Shown here: positions 17,086-28,026 of the stretch, one piece after another
How the letters are laid out: every line of letters begins with the position of its first letter
Numbering within the stretch: position 1 is the stretch's first letter
Source of the DNA: CAVRZY01 sp963725415
Lineage (GTDB): Bacteria; Acidobacteriota; Terriglobia; Bryobacterales; Bryobacteraceae
Assembly (NCBI GenBank): GCA_963725415.1
Contig: CAVRZY010000291.1
Coordinates: 1 to 49,948 of the forward strand
Direction of reading: 5' to 3'
DNA: 49,948 nt
Notes under the pieces: generated by a model
What the model was told of the DNA's origin: nothing
Databases searched by the model: none
The model's input: only the letters and a program-made list of their open reading frames with translations
Translations under genes and position numbers: made by a program

Positions 17086-20000
17086 TTAGAACATCAGGGT
17101 CAGCGAGAACTGCCAGGACCGCGGCGGCTCCTGAGCGGTGATGCGGCCGAAGGCCGAGCTGGTCGGGCCGGTGTCGGGACCGCGCAGCACCACTTCGTTC
17201 AAGGCGTTGAACGTGTCGCCGCGGAAGATCATCGAGGAATGCTCGTTGATCCGGAACGTCTTCCTGGCGGAGAAATCCCAGCGGCGCTGGGAATCCACGC
17301 GGATGTTGGAGTAGCGCAGCGGCGCGGTCCGGATGTTGGACCCCAGTTGCTCGCGGCTGTTGCGGTTGAAGACGTCCACGTTGAACCACTGGTCGGTGTT
17401 GCGCTTGTCCGAGGGCAGCACGATGGTCGAGGAATCGCCGATGAACAGCGCCTGCCCGAAGCCGATCGGCTGCCCGCTCTGCCGCTGGTAGATCCCGCTA
17501 AGCTGCCAGCCGCCGGCGAAAAATTCCACTGCCCAGGGCAGCTTCGATCCCCACTTCCGGCCCTTGCCGAAGGGCAGTTCCCAAATGCCGCTGCCCGTGA
17601 TCCGGTGCGCGCGGTCGATATCGGCGAGCGACTCGTACGGCATCGGGTCGGGACTGTTCAGGAACGTGGCCGCTTCCATGGCCTTCGACCACGTGTAGGC
17701 CATCTGCAACGTGTACCCCTTCGAGAACCGCTTCTCCATGCGGGTTTGCAGGGAGTGATACCACGAATATCCTGCCGGGTCGTCATACTGCACGTTGCTG
17801 AAATGCGGGTACTGGCTGAGCAAACTCCCGCGCGATATCGTCGAGCTGGTGAATTGCGGATTGAGGCCGAAGTAGGGACTGGGGAAGTTGGCGCTCAAGG
17901 AGTCGATGGTCGCCTGGTCGCGGTAGGGCTTGGTGCTCAGGTACTGGGCCGGGGTGAAGCTCAGATTGCGCGTTACCCCCAGCCGCGTGTTCCGGTTGCC
18001 CACGTAAGACGCTTCCACCATGAAACTCGCCGGGAACTCATGCTGGAAGCCCAACGACCAGCGCTGCGCGTACGGCGCCTTGCGATCCTTCGCGAAGAAG
18101 GTCGTGCCCTGGCCCAGCGTGGTCTCCAGTCCGCCGGCCGCGCCCAGCGGCGGCAGCAATCCTTTCGGTAAGGGGTTATCCAGCGTCGCCAGAAACGTCA
18201 ATCCGTTGTCGTTCGAGGCTTCGATGGGAGTGCTCCGTGTGAAGCCCGACTGGATGGAGTTCGTCCGCAGGATGCCCAGAGAGCCATAGAAAATGCCGTA
18301 GCCGGCTCGGAAGACGGTCTTTGGCATCAACTGGTACGCCACTCCGATGCGCGGCATCCAGGCCAAACCCTGGCCCTTCCAGTATTCCCGGGGATTCCCG
18401 CCCACTCCGGCGAAGGTGAGACCGCCCTTCACCTTGAACTGGCTGAGGGGGAGTTCGGGAATCGGGCTCTTGGCGTAGTTGGTGATGGCCTGGGCTTCGA
18501 TGGGATTCGAGCTGGTCGCGTCGAACTGGGTGACCGCAGCGGTTGTGACGCTCGGTGATGGGCGACTCGTGCTCTACCCGCAGGCCCAGGTTGACGCGTC
18601 AGCTTGCGCGTGACCTTGAAGTCGTCCTGGACATGGACGCCGAAGTACTTGTCCTGCTCGGCGTAGCTGCCGCTCCGCGTCATGCTGCCGCCGGGGATGC
18701 CCGCCAGAAGCGACACCATTTCGCCTCCCACCGGAGGCGCGGTGCTGTTGTCTAGGGGCCCGCGGCCCCACTGGCTGCTGAAGCTCAGGTCCGGCGCGAC
18801 ATCGGTCGGGATAGCGGTTGCGGAACTCGCGGAACACCATGTATTCGGGGCCAAAACGGACCTTGTGGTTGCCCCTCATCCAGGTGAAGTAACCCACGAA
18901 GTTGTGGCTCAACGAGGCCGTGACTCCGTCACCGGACTCCCAGTTGCTCAACTGCGTCAGTGAGCCGACGCTGATCCGAGGGATCACGGCATAGCTCTTG
19001 TCCACCAGGTTCACTAGATTGGGCGAGAAGCCCAGCGAGGCCAGGTCGAAGCCCTGGCTGACGCGGCGCTCTGGGAACTCCTGCGCGGCCAGCCCGTAGC
19101 GGAAGTTCAACACCAGGCCCGGGCTGAACATGTGCACGTCATCCAGGGCAATGCCGCGGTTGATGCGGTTCAGGATGATGCCGTTAACGTCGTTGCCGAA
19201 GTTGCGGTTCTTGTCTTCCTCCCAGAAATCCCGGTGGAGGCGGACGAACAGCCGGTTCTTCTCGCTGAAGGCGTGGTCAAACCGGCCGATGGTGGTCCAG
19301 TAGTCCTCCTTCGCCGGCAGCGAGTAGAAGAAGTTGTTGCGCCCGTCGGTCGTGCCGGCCTGGTTGGGCAGCGGATAAAGGGCCAGGATTTTCTTGGCCA
19401 CCGCGGTCAATCCGGCTGGCCGGGAAGATGTTGCCCGCCAGCGGCTGCCGGCTGTAACGGCCGCCCGCCGCAACCGCAATCGTAGCCGGATCATAAAGCT
19501 GGTAGTTGGCGCCAAGCTTCAGCAGGTCCGAGAGGTCGCCGTTGCGCCAGGCTTCGCGGGGAACCGTCGAGATCATCGACCCGCCCACGTTGGGATCGCC
19601 GAACTTGTTGGCTTCCCAGGTGAAAAACCAGAAGGTCTTGTTCTTCCCGTTGTAAAGCTTGGGCAGGAAGACCGGTCCGCCGCCGGACAGTCCGTAGCGG
19701 TTGTCCCGGTAGACCGGCAGCGTCAGCCCGGAGCGGTTCTGGTAAATGGTGGGCGTGTCGAACGCCGAGTGCCGCAGCCACCACCAGGCCTGGCCGTGGA
19801 TGGTGTTCGTTCCGCCCTTGGTGCTCACGTTGACTAGCGAACCGAGCGTCCGGCCGATGACGGCATCGAACGAGGAGGTCTGCACCTTAAACTCAGCCAG
19901 CGACGCGGTCGGTGGAGAGAAAGCCACGCGCGGGCTGGTGCCGTCGGAGTAGACGTTCGCCACGCCGTCGATGGTGAACGCGTTGCCGTAGTTGCCGCTG

Positions 20001-20564
20001 CCGTCAGTGGAGAACTGCGAGGGCGCGTTGTTGAACGGCGCCTTGCGCAGACGCATGTCGGTGCCGTTCACCGTGCCGGGAGCCAGGTGCACCAGGTCCA
20101 TGGCGTTGCCGGCGAACAGCGGAAGTTCGGCCACCCGCCGCTCGTCAACCACCTGGCCCAGCGAAGCTTCGGCCGTGGATAGCAGCGGCGTCTCGGCGGT
20201 GACCTGCACCGACTCGGTCACGTCGCCCACCTGCATCTGCATGTTCAGCTCGACGGTGTCGTTGACCCGCACCTGCACGCTCTCCCGGATGAACTTCTTG
20301 AAGCCCCGTCAGCTCCACGCTCACGGTGTACATGCCGGGCACCAGGTAGGGCAGCGCGTAGTTGCCCGACTCATTGGTTCTGGTCGCGGCGGCGACGCCG
20401 GTCGCAACATTAGTAGCACGGATTTCCGCGCCGGGAATCACGGCGCCGGTCGCGTCCGTCACCCGGCCCACGATGGTTCCGCGGGAATCCTGCGATTGCG
20501 CATTCGCAGTGAATGAAAAGAGTGCGAACATGAAAATCAACACGAGAACAGTTTTCTGTGTCAT
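17086..20564 (-). pseudogene. Oar-like TonB-dependent receptor, broken by about five indels
   Basis: Start at ATG 20564 with a signal peptide (LVLIFMFALFSFTANAQ) and a carboxypeptidase-regulatory domain (GTIVGRVTDATGAVIPGAEI). Plug and barrel follow, including VNVSTKGGTNTIHGQAWWWL, FNALNEVVLRGPDTG near the end and a C-terminal aromatic residue (LTLMF) typical of outer-membrane barrels; about 1,160 residues in all. The frame breaks near 20306 (one base lost), 19410, 18809 (one extra C), 18600 and 18543 (one extra T), while similarity continues smoothly across each break. The family imports or binds large substrates in Acidobacteriota. It is either a decaying gene or a poorly sequenced stretch; five breaks in 3.5 kb is far above the window average. 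Confidence 0.85.
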
Positions 20565-20636
20565 CTGAAAAGACCTCAAAATCGGTTGTGGACTGCCTGG
20601 TCCGGGATTTCCATTTGGGCTTCCCGGTCTCAGGCA

Positions 20637-20642
20637 AGTATA
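20637..20642 (-). promoter_or_regulatory. Candidate -10 box for the first TonB receptor
   Basis: TATACT on the minus strand, about 70 bases before ATG 20564. The upstream TTGGGG lies 20 bases away, so the -35 is poor. Confidence 0.3.
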
Positions 20643-20713
20643 CACAATCTGCCTCCTCGCTGCCCCAAAAGCAGAGCTGAACGATGGCGAAGCGATTACC
20701 TCATCTGCATCTG

Positions 20714-20930
20714 CAGCAGCCCGCGTAATTCGGGGACTGGCGCGAATTTCGCCGCCTGTGCGAAATTCGTGGCCTGTACCCGAATTACCCCCCGCACTGA
20801 CCCGCGTAATTCGGCGACCGGCGCGAATCCCGCCCTTTTCATCTGGGCGGGTGAGCTCTACCTCACGGAGGCCTGTCCCCGAAATTCCCTCCGCCGACCG
20901 GTCCGCCGGACTTTATCCACGGGCTGCTGA
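20714..20930. repeat. MITE-like element with 81-bp repeat unit (copy 2)
   Basis: Ends are cagcagcccg and cgggctgctg. It has one full 81-bp unit (20720-20800), a partial second from 20801, then the same 120-bp right arm as copy 1, ending in gactttatccacgggctgct. The left inverted repeat is shortened compared with copy 1. It occupies the gap between the two TonB receptor genes. Confidence 0.8.
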
Positions 20931-20936
20931 GGGCTA

Positions 20937-23900
20937 TCAGAAGTCGATGCGTAGGTTGAACTGGATGACGCGGCTCAGACCGCGCTGCGTGTCCACTCTT
21001 CCGAAATTCGTGCTGGTCGGATCCAGGTTCGGCCCGGAGAAGTTGGTGTGGTTGGTCGCGTTGAGCAGATCCAGGGCGAACTTCGTGCTGAGCCGCTCGG
21101 TAATGCGGAAGTTCCGCTGCACCTTCACGTCCCAGTTGCGGATGCCATCCGCGCGTAGCGCGCTCTGCCTGATCGGGAACACTCTGACGTGATAGCTGCC
21201 GGGCTGGAACGCCGACCGGCCTTCAAAGCCGTTGAAGCCGGAGGGAATCGCCGCCGTGCCGGAGGTGACCCGAATACTCGGATCGAACCAGACGTGAATG
21301 TCCTTCGCGTGCAGGCTGTCGTGCTTGAACAGATCGCTGATGTTGCTCAGGTCGCCGTAGAAGAAGCGGTTGCCCCAGTCGCCCGTGGCGGGGCCGCTCT
21401 GAAACTGGTAGATCCAGCTCGCGGTCCAGCCACCCACCAGGTGCTGCATCGGGTTGGCAGCCACCCACTTCCGGCCCTTGCCGAACGGCAGATCGTAGAT
21501 GGCAGTCCAAGCCAGGCGGTGCGGCAGGGTGTTATTGTTCGGCCGCCAGGTCGGCTCCTGGTCGAACTCGTTGGCCATCCAGTCCTTCACTTCGCTGTAG
21601 GCCCGCGTGTACATGACGGCGGTCTTCAGGTTCTGCGCCATGCGCTTTTCGAACTGGAGCTCCAAGTCGTGGTACTTCATCCGCCCGAAATTCGGCTGCG
21701 CGAGCCTCACGTTGTTGCCCATGTTCGGATACTGCCGCAGCAGATCGGCCTTGCGCATCGTCGAGCCCCTGGTACAGACTGACGCTCGTGGTCAGGTAGG
21801 TGTAAATCAGCGGATCGGACGTCGCCAACCCCGGCGCCGTTGTCCTGAGCAGGAACGGGTTCGCGATGTTGGCGTTCATGTTGTTGTCCACGTCATTGTT
21901 GCGGACGCTCCCGGTGGCCCAGTACTGCTGGGGCAGGTAGCTGACTCTCTGCGTGACCGGTATGCTGGACCACGACCCGTTGTAGGAAGCCTCGATCACC
22001 ATGTCGCGCCGGAGTTCGCGCTGGAACCCCAGTCTCCAGCGATGCTGCATGGCGGGCTCGTAGGCCCGCGGCCAGTAGTTGAAGCTGGCGCCCTGCGCGA
22101 TCACCGCACCCAGCTTGTTCCCGTATGGCGTGTTGAAGCGCGTTCCGTCGGCGCGCACCGGGAAGGGATCCACCATCGGGTTCGTGCTGGATGAGAGGCC
22201 GCTAGCCGCTCCGGTCCCGCAGCAGAAGCTCAGCCCCAGGTCGGTCGTCATGGCCGTGCTGGTGGCCTGGCTGTAACCGTTCATGTTGCCCCGGTCGTTC
22301 ATGGGGTTGAACGTGTCGGAGAACATGCCATAGCCGCCGCGGAGCACCATCTTGTCGCCGATCTGGTGGACCAGCCCGATGCGCGGCAGGAACTTGTGCG
22401 TCCCGTCGGTGAACGTCTTGCCGTACTTCTGGCCCAGGTACCAGAAGCCGCCCTGGACCTTGAACTGGCTGGCGGCCAGCTCCGGAATCGGGTTCTTGGC
22501 ATACGCCGCTTCGGCGGCGTCGGCGAACGGCGGCCGATAGGTGGCGTCAAGGCCGCCGGACACGCCCCGGTTGAAGCGCTCGGTCATCCCGGCTTCGCGC
22601 TCGTAACGCAGTCCCAGCGTCACGCGCAGCTTGCTGCTCAACCGCCAGTCATCATTGATGTAGAACGCTCGGAACCGGTTCGAGATGAGCGCCGAGTCGT
22701 TGGTGTCGATGTTGATGCCGCCGGGCAGCGCCAGCATGAACGCCGCCCACTCCAGCGCGGTATTCGATGCGGTGGTCGTGTTGTCGGCCTGCCGCACGTA
22801 GTTCTGGTTGAACTCGCCGAAATTGCCGGAAGCATTCCCCGGCCCCCGCGCTGTGAACCAGTAGCGACGCTCCTGCCACCCGTACTTGATCGAGTGGCTG
22901 CCCCGGATGGTGGTCATCGCCAGCTTCAGCTCGCCGGTGGAACCGAGCGTGCTGATAACGGGATAAGTGTCGTTGCCCCCGGTGATATCCTCGATGTTGG
23001 GGAATTGGATTCGCGGCAGTTGGTGGTAGTCGCCGGCCTTGTCGTCCATGTACTTCGGCAGGCCCACGTCGGACGGCTTGTAGCTGATCGCGAGCGGGTT
23101 CGCGGCGCCCTCGGCGAACCGCATGTAGTTCACCCCCAGGTCCAGTACGCTGCTGGAGCTGAGCGTCCAGATCCAGTCCCCGCCCGCGCCTTTGTTGATG
23201 CGCGTCAGGCCGTTGGCCTGCAAGCCCAGCTTGGTTTCGTACATCCAGTCGTACTCGTTTGCCAGGCGGTGGTTCCAGTACCAGCGGCCGAACACGCGGT
23301 GGCGGTCGCTGATGCTGTAGTCCACGCGGTTGACGATGGCATTAAACTTCTCGTTCTTCGGCATGGCCGCCCCGTAGTAGTTGTTGGTGCCCTCCGCCGT
23401 GACCAGGCCCGGCACGTCGTTGGGCTTCGGATACAGCGGCGTGTAGAACTTGTACACCGGGTTCAGCACCGGGATGCCCTTGTTGCCCGGAAACGGCGTG
23501 CGGACGACGCGGCTGCCTTCCTGGCGGGCCGAACGCGGATCGTAGATGGTGTACTTCACCGGGTCGAGCGCCAGCATGTCGGAGAAGTCTCCGTCGCGCC
23601 AGGCCATCTTGGGCACAGTGTGGTTGATCGAGCTGGTGGTTTCCGCCTTGTTCTGGTAGATGCCGTCGTAGTGGAAGAAGAAGAACAGCTGGTCTCTTCC
23701 GTTGTAGATTTTCGGGATGCGCACCGGGCCGCCGAGGCTGGCGCCGAACTGGTTCGAGCGGCCAGACGCCTGTTTCTGCGAATTCGGACTGATCTTGCCC
23801 TGCGCCACCTGCGCCTCCCACTGGAGACGAGTGAAGTGCGACGTGGCGTTCCAGCGCTGCTGCCAGTGCTGGTCGAATAGGCTGCCGTGATAGGTGTTGG

Positions 23901-24636
23901 TGCCCGACTTGGTGGAGAGGTTGACCGTGGCGCCGGAGGTGTGGCCGTAAGAGGCGTCGAAGGATGCCGTCTCCATCTTGAATTCGTCCACCGCGTCCGA
24001 AGACGGCACGAAGCCGACGCGCCGGCCGGTGCCGGTGGCCGGGGCGCCGTCGATGGTGTACTCGTTCTGGCCCACGCCGCCCATGGTATTGAACGCCGAC
24101 GTGCCGCCGTTGTCGAATGGCCGCCGGTACTCCGGCTGGCCGGTCCACTGCATGCCCGGCGCAATGGCCGTCAGCGCGAACGGGTTCATGTCCGAGAACG
24201 GCAACGCGATGATCTCGCGGTTGTCGATCACGCGCCCGCTGGAGGCGCTCGTCGTTTGCAGCAGCGGCGCCTCGGCGGTGACTTCCACCGTCTCGGCGAG
24301 TTGCCCGACCTGCATCTGGACTTCAATGTCCAGACGCCCGGCCACGTTCAGTTCCACGCTGGTGTGCACCGACTTCTTGAAGCCGGGGGCCTCCACCGTG
24401 ACCGAGTACTTGCCCGGGTTCAGCAGGCTGACTTCAAAGTAGCCGGTTTGGTTGGTCTCCGTGCGGTTGGAGACGTTGGTTTCCGTGTTGGTGATGACCA
24501 CGCTAGCGCCGGGGATCACCGCCCCCTGCGGATCGGTGACCTTCCCCGTGATGCTGCCGCGGGATTCCTGCGCCCAAGCCATGCCTGCGGCCAGCAGTCC
24601 CAAGGCCGCAGCTATACAGAGAACCTTGTTACGCAC
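20937..24636 (-). CDS. Oar-like TonB-dependent receptor (one frameshift near 21765)
   Basis: About 1,230 residues. GTG 24636 is chosen as start because AGGAGG precedes it by 6-7 bases and it gives a normal signal peptide (NKVLCIAAALGLLAAGMAWAQ); the ATG at 24669 has no such site. Order of domains: carboxypeptidase-regulatory fold (GSITGKVTDPQGAVIPGASV), TonB plug (VNLSTKSGTNTYHGSLF, NQFGASLGGPVRIPKIYNG), then a large barrel ending in a predicted C-terminal strand (VIQFNLRIDF). Near 21765 the frame shifts from SLYQG to STMRKADLLRQYPNMG, as if one G were added to a G-run. It lies in the outer membrane and probably binds polymeric or proteinaceous ligands; specificity unknown. A strong promoter stands 60-90 bases upstream. 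Confidence 0.9.
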
Positions 24637-24695
24637 AACGGACCTCCTGAGAAACGATAATAAAGCCACCCAACCTCATGGGCTTTTGCCGCTTC

Positions 24696-24725
24696 ATAAT
24701 ACGCCCAGCCCAGCCTGCTTGTCAA
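24696..24725 (-). promoter_or_regulatory. Sigma70-type promoter of the second TonB receptor
   Basis: On the minus strand TTGACA (24725-24720) and TATTAT (24701-24696) are separated by 18 bases, the best promoter match in the window. The predicted leader is about 50 bases. Confidence 0.65.
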
Positions 24726-24979
24726 TACGGAATTTACCCCTGCCAGTAATGCCTCAGAAGGTGTCAAAAAATGCCCGCTTCACTTCGGCTGCCGGCAACG
24801 CAGGTCGCGGGCCTGCACCACCTCAACAACTTGCCAACAAGCTCGAAGATGTTTTGCAGGCTGGCCACAAGAACCTCCCCCGTTTCTCTGGCCTAAAGTG
24901 TTCAGAGGACTCTATTCTAACTCACCGCACCCCACTGCCCCTTTGGGCAGGACGCCCTGCCCCCGCTTCCGCTCCCAGC
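24726..24979. other. Intergenic stretch without a supported gene
   Basis: It lies between the receptor promoter and the stop of the DUF1828 gene. I see no conserved frame or RNA, only scattered short palindromes. Confidence 0.4.
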
Positions 24980-25768
24980 TCACTCCCTCCCCTGAAGCGC
25001 CTCCTCCAGGTACCGCCCCACGCGATCCTCGTTGCCCCACAGACTTGAAAACTGCTTCTCGCAAACGTCGCTGAACCGCGCCAGCACCCTGCGGTTGGCC
25101 TCCTCCTGGTCCTCGAAGATCCCGACCGACCGGAACCCTAAACCCCAGCGCTCGAACTGTAACAGCGCTATAGTTGTGTCCCGAACCTTGTCATCGTTCG
25201 GCAGCGCAAAAACGAAAAGCGGACGCACACTCCCGTTCACCCGGCAATCCACGGTGTACTTGCGTTCCCGATCATGAGCCGCATCGTGCCAGTCGAACTC
25301 CCGTCGCTGCGTCGGCACCCTTTGCTCCATCAACGCCCGGAAATCTTCCAGAAATGTAGACCGCACCCGCTCCCTTGACAGAAACGTTAGATCGCTGATC
25401 TTCAACAGCGCCTGCACGAAATTGTACAGCGCATCCCCATAACGCTCCTCCGGGATCGCCATCACCAGTTCCCCCTCCCGGTCCTCCACCATGAAGCTCG
25501 CCAGCGTGTTCGTCAAAATCCTCTGCCGTGTCCCCTTCTGGAGGTCCTCTTCCTCCAGCTCGTAACTCAGGTGCATATACGTGTGCCCTTCATCCGTGAG
25601 CTGCCAGCGCCCGTCGAACCGCTTCAGCGCGATTGCCAGGTGGTCCCCATCCTCGAACTTGAAGGGCGTCAGAACTCGGTAACGATCCACACCTTCCCCC
25701 ATCAGCCGCAACCGGCTGCACACCTTCTGCCGGAAATCCCGTTCCATCGCCTCAACCGTCACCGCCAC
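24980..25768 (-). CDS. DUF1828 domain protein
   Basis: A protein of 262 residues from GTG 25768, which overlaps the upstream gene by 10 bases and has GGAG upstream. The N-terminal 90 residues (YRVLTPFKFEDGDHLAIALKR, WQLTDEGHTYMHLSYELE) match DUF1828. The C-terminal half (FDWHDAAHDRERKYTVDCRVNG, RPLFVFALPNDDKVRDTTIALLQFERWG) is often paired with it. Proteins of this kind are common on mobile and defence islands; function is unknown, and no catalytic motif is certain. The preceding gene appears to be its usual partner but is broken by stop codons. Confidence 0.75.
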   Translation of the reverse strand: MAVTVEAMERDFRQKVCSRLRLMGEGVDRYRVLTPFKFEDGDHLAIALKRFDGRWQLTDEGHTYMHLSYELEEEDLQKGTRQRILTNTLASFMVEDREGELVMAIPEERYGDALYNFVQALLKISDLTFLSRERVRSTFLEDFRALMEQRVPTQRREFDWHDAAHDRERKYTVDCRVNGSVRPLFVFALPNDDKVRDTTIALLQFERWGLGFRSVGIFEDQEEANRRVLARFSDVCEKQFSSLWGNEDRVGRYLEEALQGRE

Positions 25769-26250
25769 ATCTCCTCTCCGAACAGCACCTGCTGCTCGCT
25801 CGGTGGTGCCTGAAAACCGCAGTCTGCCAGCAACGCCCGGACCGCACCCTCATAGTCGCCGAACCGCTCCGTCACTTCGGCAAAAGAATCTTCGCGCATC
25901 CCCAGATCCTGGTTGCGCTCCGTGGCCGCGTGGATATGGAAATCATAGAACGCCTCCCCCTCGATCATGTTCGTGTGCTCGTGGCTCTTGCCGTTCTACC
26001 GCCGCAGCCGGAATACCTGGTTGCTCTTCGGCGCACGCTACGCCAGAATGATCGAGAAATCCAGCGCGTTGCTCGTGCTCTGCCGCAGGACCATCCGGAA
26101 TTCACTGCCCTCCACTCCCTTGAGATCCAGCTCCTACTCCTTGTGTCCTCGTTTGGCTCTGACTTGAGGACCACGCCGGTAGTCATCCGGCAACACTTTC
26201 CTCTCCGCTACTAACCGCGCAATCTCCACATCTCTGAGCCGCACCGGCAT
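25759..26250 (-). pseudogene. Partner of the DUF1828 gene (DUF6978-like) with three in-frame TAG codons
   Basis: From ATG 26250 the frame runs 163 codons to the stop next to the DUF1828 start and looks like a real, conserved small protein: VRLRDVEIARLVAERKVLP, SEFRMVLRQSTSNALDFSIILA, VFRLRR then NGKSHEHTN, and FYDFHIHAATERNQ. Three TAG codons interrupt it at 26134-26136, 26038-26040 and 25996-25998. The last two fall where Tyr is expected (ILAY, RRYNGK), so TAC to TAG changes are likely; there is no frameshift. TAG is an ordinary stop for other genes here (8860, 28026, 46782), so recoding is unlikely. From ATG 25968 a 69-residue C-terminal piece could still be made. The family name is from memory and less certain than the pairing. 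Confidence 0.6.
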
Positions 26251-26262
26251 AGCAATTGTAGT

Positions 26263-27060
26263 TTACCCCTCTCTCAACATCCTCGCTATCCCTCTCACCG
26301 CCTGCCTTATCCGCTGCTCATTCTCCACCAGCGCAAACCGCACATACCCCTCCCCCAGCGGCCCAAAGCCCACCCCAGGCGACACCGCCACTAGCGCCTT
26401 CTCCAGCAGCAGCTTCGCAAACCCCAGCGACCCAGTGGCACAGGCATTCCTGCCTGTGTTTGGCACAGGTGCCCACACAAACATCGACCCCCGCGGCTTC
26501 TCCACCTCCCAGCCCGCCCTAGCCAACCCCTTCACCAGCACGTCCCGCCGCTTCTGATACACCGCGCAGATCTTCGCCGTCTCCTCCTCGCACTCCCGCA
26601 ACGCAATGATAGCCGCAATCTGGATGGGCTGGAACACCCCGTAGTCCAGGTAGCTCTTAATCCGCGCCAGCGCCGCAATCATCTTCGCGTTGCCCACGCA
26701 AAAACCCACCCGCCACCCCGCCATGTTGTAGCTCTTCGACATCGAAAAAATCTCCACCGCCACCTCCCGCGCCCCCTCCACCTGCAGAATGCTGGGCGCC
26801 CGGTACCCGTCGAAGCAGATGTCGGCGTAAGCGAAATCGTGTACCACCATCGTCCCGTGCCGCGCCGCCAGCCCAATCACCTCCCGGAAGAACCCCACCT
26901 CCACGCACTGCGTGGTCGGGTTGTGCCCCGTGGCGCATGCTTCAGCTTGCGACGGCCGGGATCCCGGCAAAGGACTTTCGCCACCACCTCCGCCCGCCCC
27001 TCCGCCATCACCACCCCATACTGATGAATCGCATAGCACGGATTCGGCGACACCACCACG
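26263..27060 (-). pseudogene. PLP-dependent aminotransferase class I/II, N-terminally lost (copy A)
   Basis: The C-terminal two thirds of an alanine/aspartate-type aminotransferase. Visible marks are HNPTTQCVEVGFFREVIGLAARHG, MVVHDFAYADICFDGY, the PLP-lysine motif EIFSMSKSYNMAGWRVGF (Lys in SMSKSYN), AALARIKSYLDYGVFQPIQIA and a normal C-terminus (YVRFALVENEQRIRQAVRGIARML). The N-terminal third is missing beyond the PNPCYAIHQYGVVMAEGRAE segment near 27040. A REP-like palindrome (26934-26951) replaces residues ahead of HNPTT. Related fragments lie at 28030-28950, so the gene was duplicated and then broken. The long open frame from 27096 does not start at a true gene start. Confidence 0.8.
26934..26951. 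repeat. REP-like palindrome inside the aminotransferase remnant
   Basis: cgcatgcttcagcttgcg forms a stem with a TTCA loop and one mismatch. The same sequence is at 28651-28668 in the second remnant, so it was inserted before the duplication. Confidence 0.45.
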
Positions 27061-27315
27061 TCCCCAGGCCCTCCACACCCCTTCCCGTTCCTTCACCTGC
27101 CAACCCCAGGCCCTGTCTCTGAGATAGTAGAAGCTGTTTCTAACGGTGCATCGAGGTACCCCTCCGAGTGGCCAGGACCAAGAATCGGCGCATCAACCGA
27201 TTGCCCCGGAAATGGAAAGGGCCCTTACGGGCCCCAAAGGCGACCGCCTTCCACCTCCGCACATGCGGATTACCTTCATTATGCACCAACCATCCAAACC
27301 CACACCGAGCTCGCT
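27061..27315. other. Junction between the aminotransferase remnant and the hicBA unit
   Basis: This stretch has no second copy at 28950 and no supported gene. A gggccc/gggccc hairpin with a 4-base loop lies near 27230. It probably replaced the lost N-terminal part of the aminotransferase. Confidence 0.35.
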
Positions 27316-27355
27316 GCGCTTCAATGCGGCCGCAACCGATTGGTCGCGGAAATAC
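27316..27355 (+). repeat. Solitary CRISPR-repeat-like hairpin (copy A)
   Basis: The 40-base block gcgcttcaatg followed by an inverted repeat and gcggaaatac resembles CRISPR repeats of the form CTTCAAT...GGCCGCGACC...GGTCGCGGAA. In this copy two stem bases are mismatched. No second repeat, spacer array or cas gene is present. Confidence 0.4.
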
Positions 27356-27490
27356 CCTTCAGCGGCAGCCTGCCTATCCGCGACCTCTCCCCGCAGCAAC
27401 CCACCCGGATCGCCAGCAAAGCCGCCCACGCGCGCTGGACCGGCCAACCTTGTTGCGATCCCGCTACGTCAACCATGCTATGCTGTGGAC

Positions 27491-27784
27491 GTGAAGCAGA
27501 CCGCGTCTCGAAAGCACGGCAACGCCTCTCTGGCCTTAGCAACTCACCCCCTGGTCAGGCTGCGCTCGATCACCGTCAAACTCGAGTGGGACCCGGAAAC
27601 TGCCAACTGGATGAGCTTCATTCCAGAGCTAAACAACATCAGCACTTTCGGGAAAACTCAAGAAGAAGCCCTGGAGCACACTCGAGACCTGCTCCGCGGC
27701 TATCTCGAAACCTGTGAAGCCCACGGTTTCCATCTTCCCCTGACCCAGCAGCAAATCCACGAGATTCGGACAGTAGTGCGCTAA
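27491..27784 (+). CDS. hicB: HicB-family antitoxin
   Basis: A 97-residue protein from GTG 27491. Residues 24-90 show the HicB partial-RNase-H-like fold: ITVKLEWDPETANWMSFIPELNNISTFGKTQEEALEHTRDLLRGYLE, with the usual PEL..ISTFGKTQEEALEN-like signature. It neutralises the HicA RNase encoded 5 bases downstream and usually represses the operon. There is no Shine-Dalgarno; a TGCTAT box with TTGCGA 17 bases before it ends about 10 bases ahead of the GTG, so the mRNA may be leaderless. The order hicB-hicA is less usual than hicA-hicB. An almost identical gene is at 29131-29424. Confidence 0.8.
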   Translation: MKQTASRKHGNASLALATHPLVRLRSITVKLEWDPETANWMSFIPELNNISTFGKTQEEALEHTRDLLRGYLETCEAHGFHLPLTQQQIHEIRTVVR

Positions 27785-27789
27785 TCTCC

Positions 27790-28026
27790 GTGCCCAGCTA
27801 TCCTGCCCTCAATGGCAAACAGGTCGTTCGCGTCCTGGAGAGCTTGGGCTTCTATGTGGACCGGATCACCAGCACTCACTATCAGATGGTCAAGCCCGCC
27901 CATCCCAGGCCGGTTCCCGTTCCCGTCCATGGTGCCGAAACACTTCCCACCGGCACCTTCCGGTCCATCCTGCGACAAGCCGGCCTGACCCCCAAACAGT
28001 TCTTTGAGGCTTACTGGAACCTGTAG
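27790..28026 (+). CDS. hicA: HicA-family mRNA interferase toxin
   Basis: A 78-residue protein from GTG 27790, 5 bases after hicB. It has the HicA double-stranded-RNA-binding-like fold with LNGKQVVRVLESLGFYVDRITSTHYQMVKPAHP, where the His in STHYQM is the expected catalytic His, then PVPVHGAETLPTGTFRSILRQAGLTPKQFFE. Length and motifs are normal, so it should be active. With the hicB gene before it this is a type II toxin-antitoxin pair. The second copy of the pair (29425-29595) has lost this N-terminus, including the start. Confidence 0.85.
   Translation: MPSYPALNGKQVVRVLESLGFYVDRITSTHYQMVKPAHPRPVPVPVHGAETLPTGTFRSILRQAGLTPKQFFEAYWNL

Noticed and set aside
17040..17090. Terminator between the PD40 gene and the TonB gene
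   Set aside because: There is a gaggc/gcctc hairpin, but no T-run follows on either strand.
25759..26250. TAG recoding (amber read-through) as an established feature
   Set aside because: Other genes in the window end with TAG, and no suppressor tRNA is visible; nonsense mutation or base error is simpler. Kept only as a finding.
27146..27490. N-terminal extension of hicB
   Set aside because: The open frame continues upstream, but the HicB fold begins after GTG 27491 and the extension crosses the CRISPR-like hairpin and unit junction.
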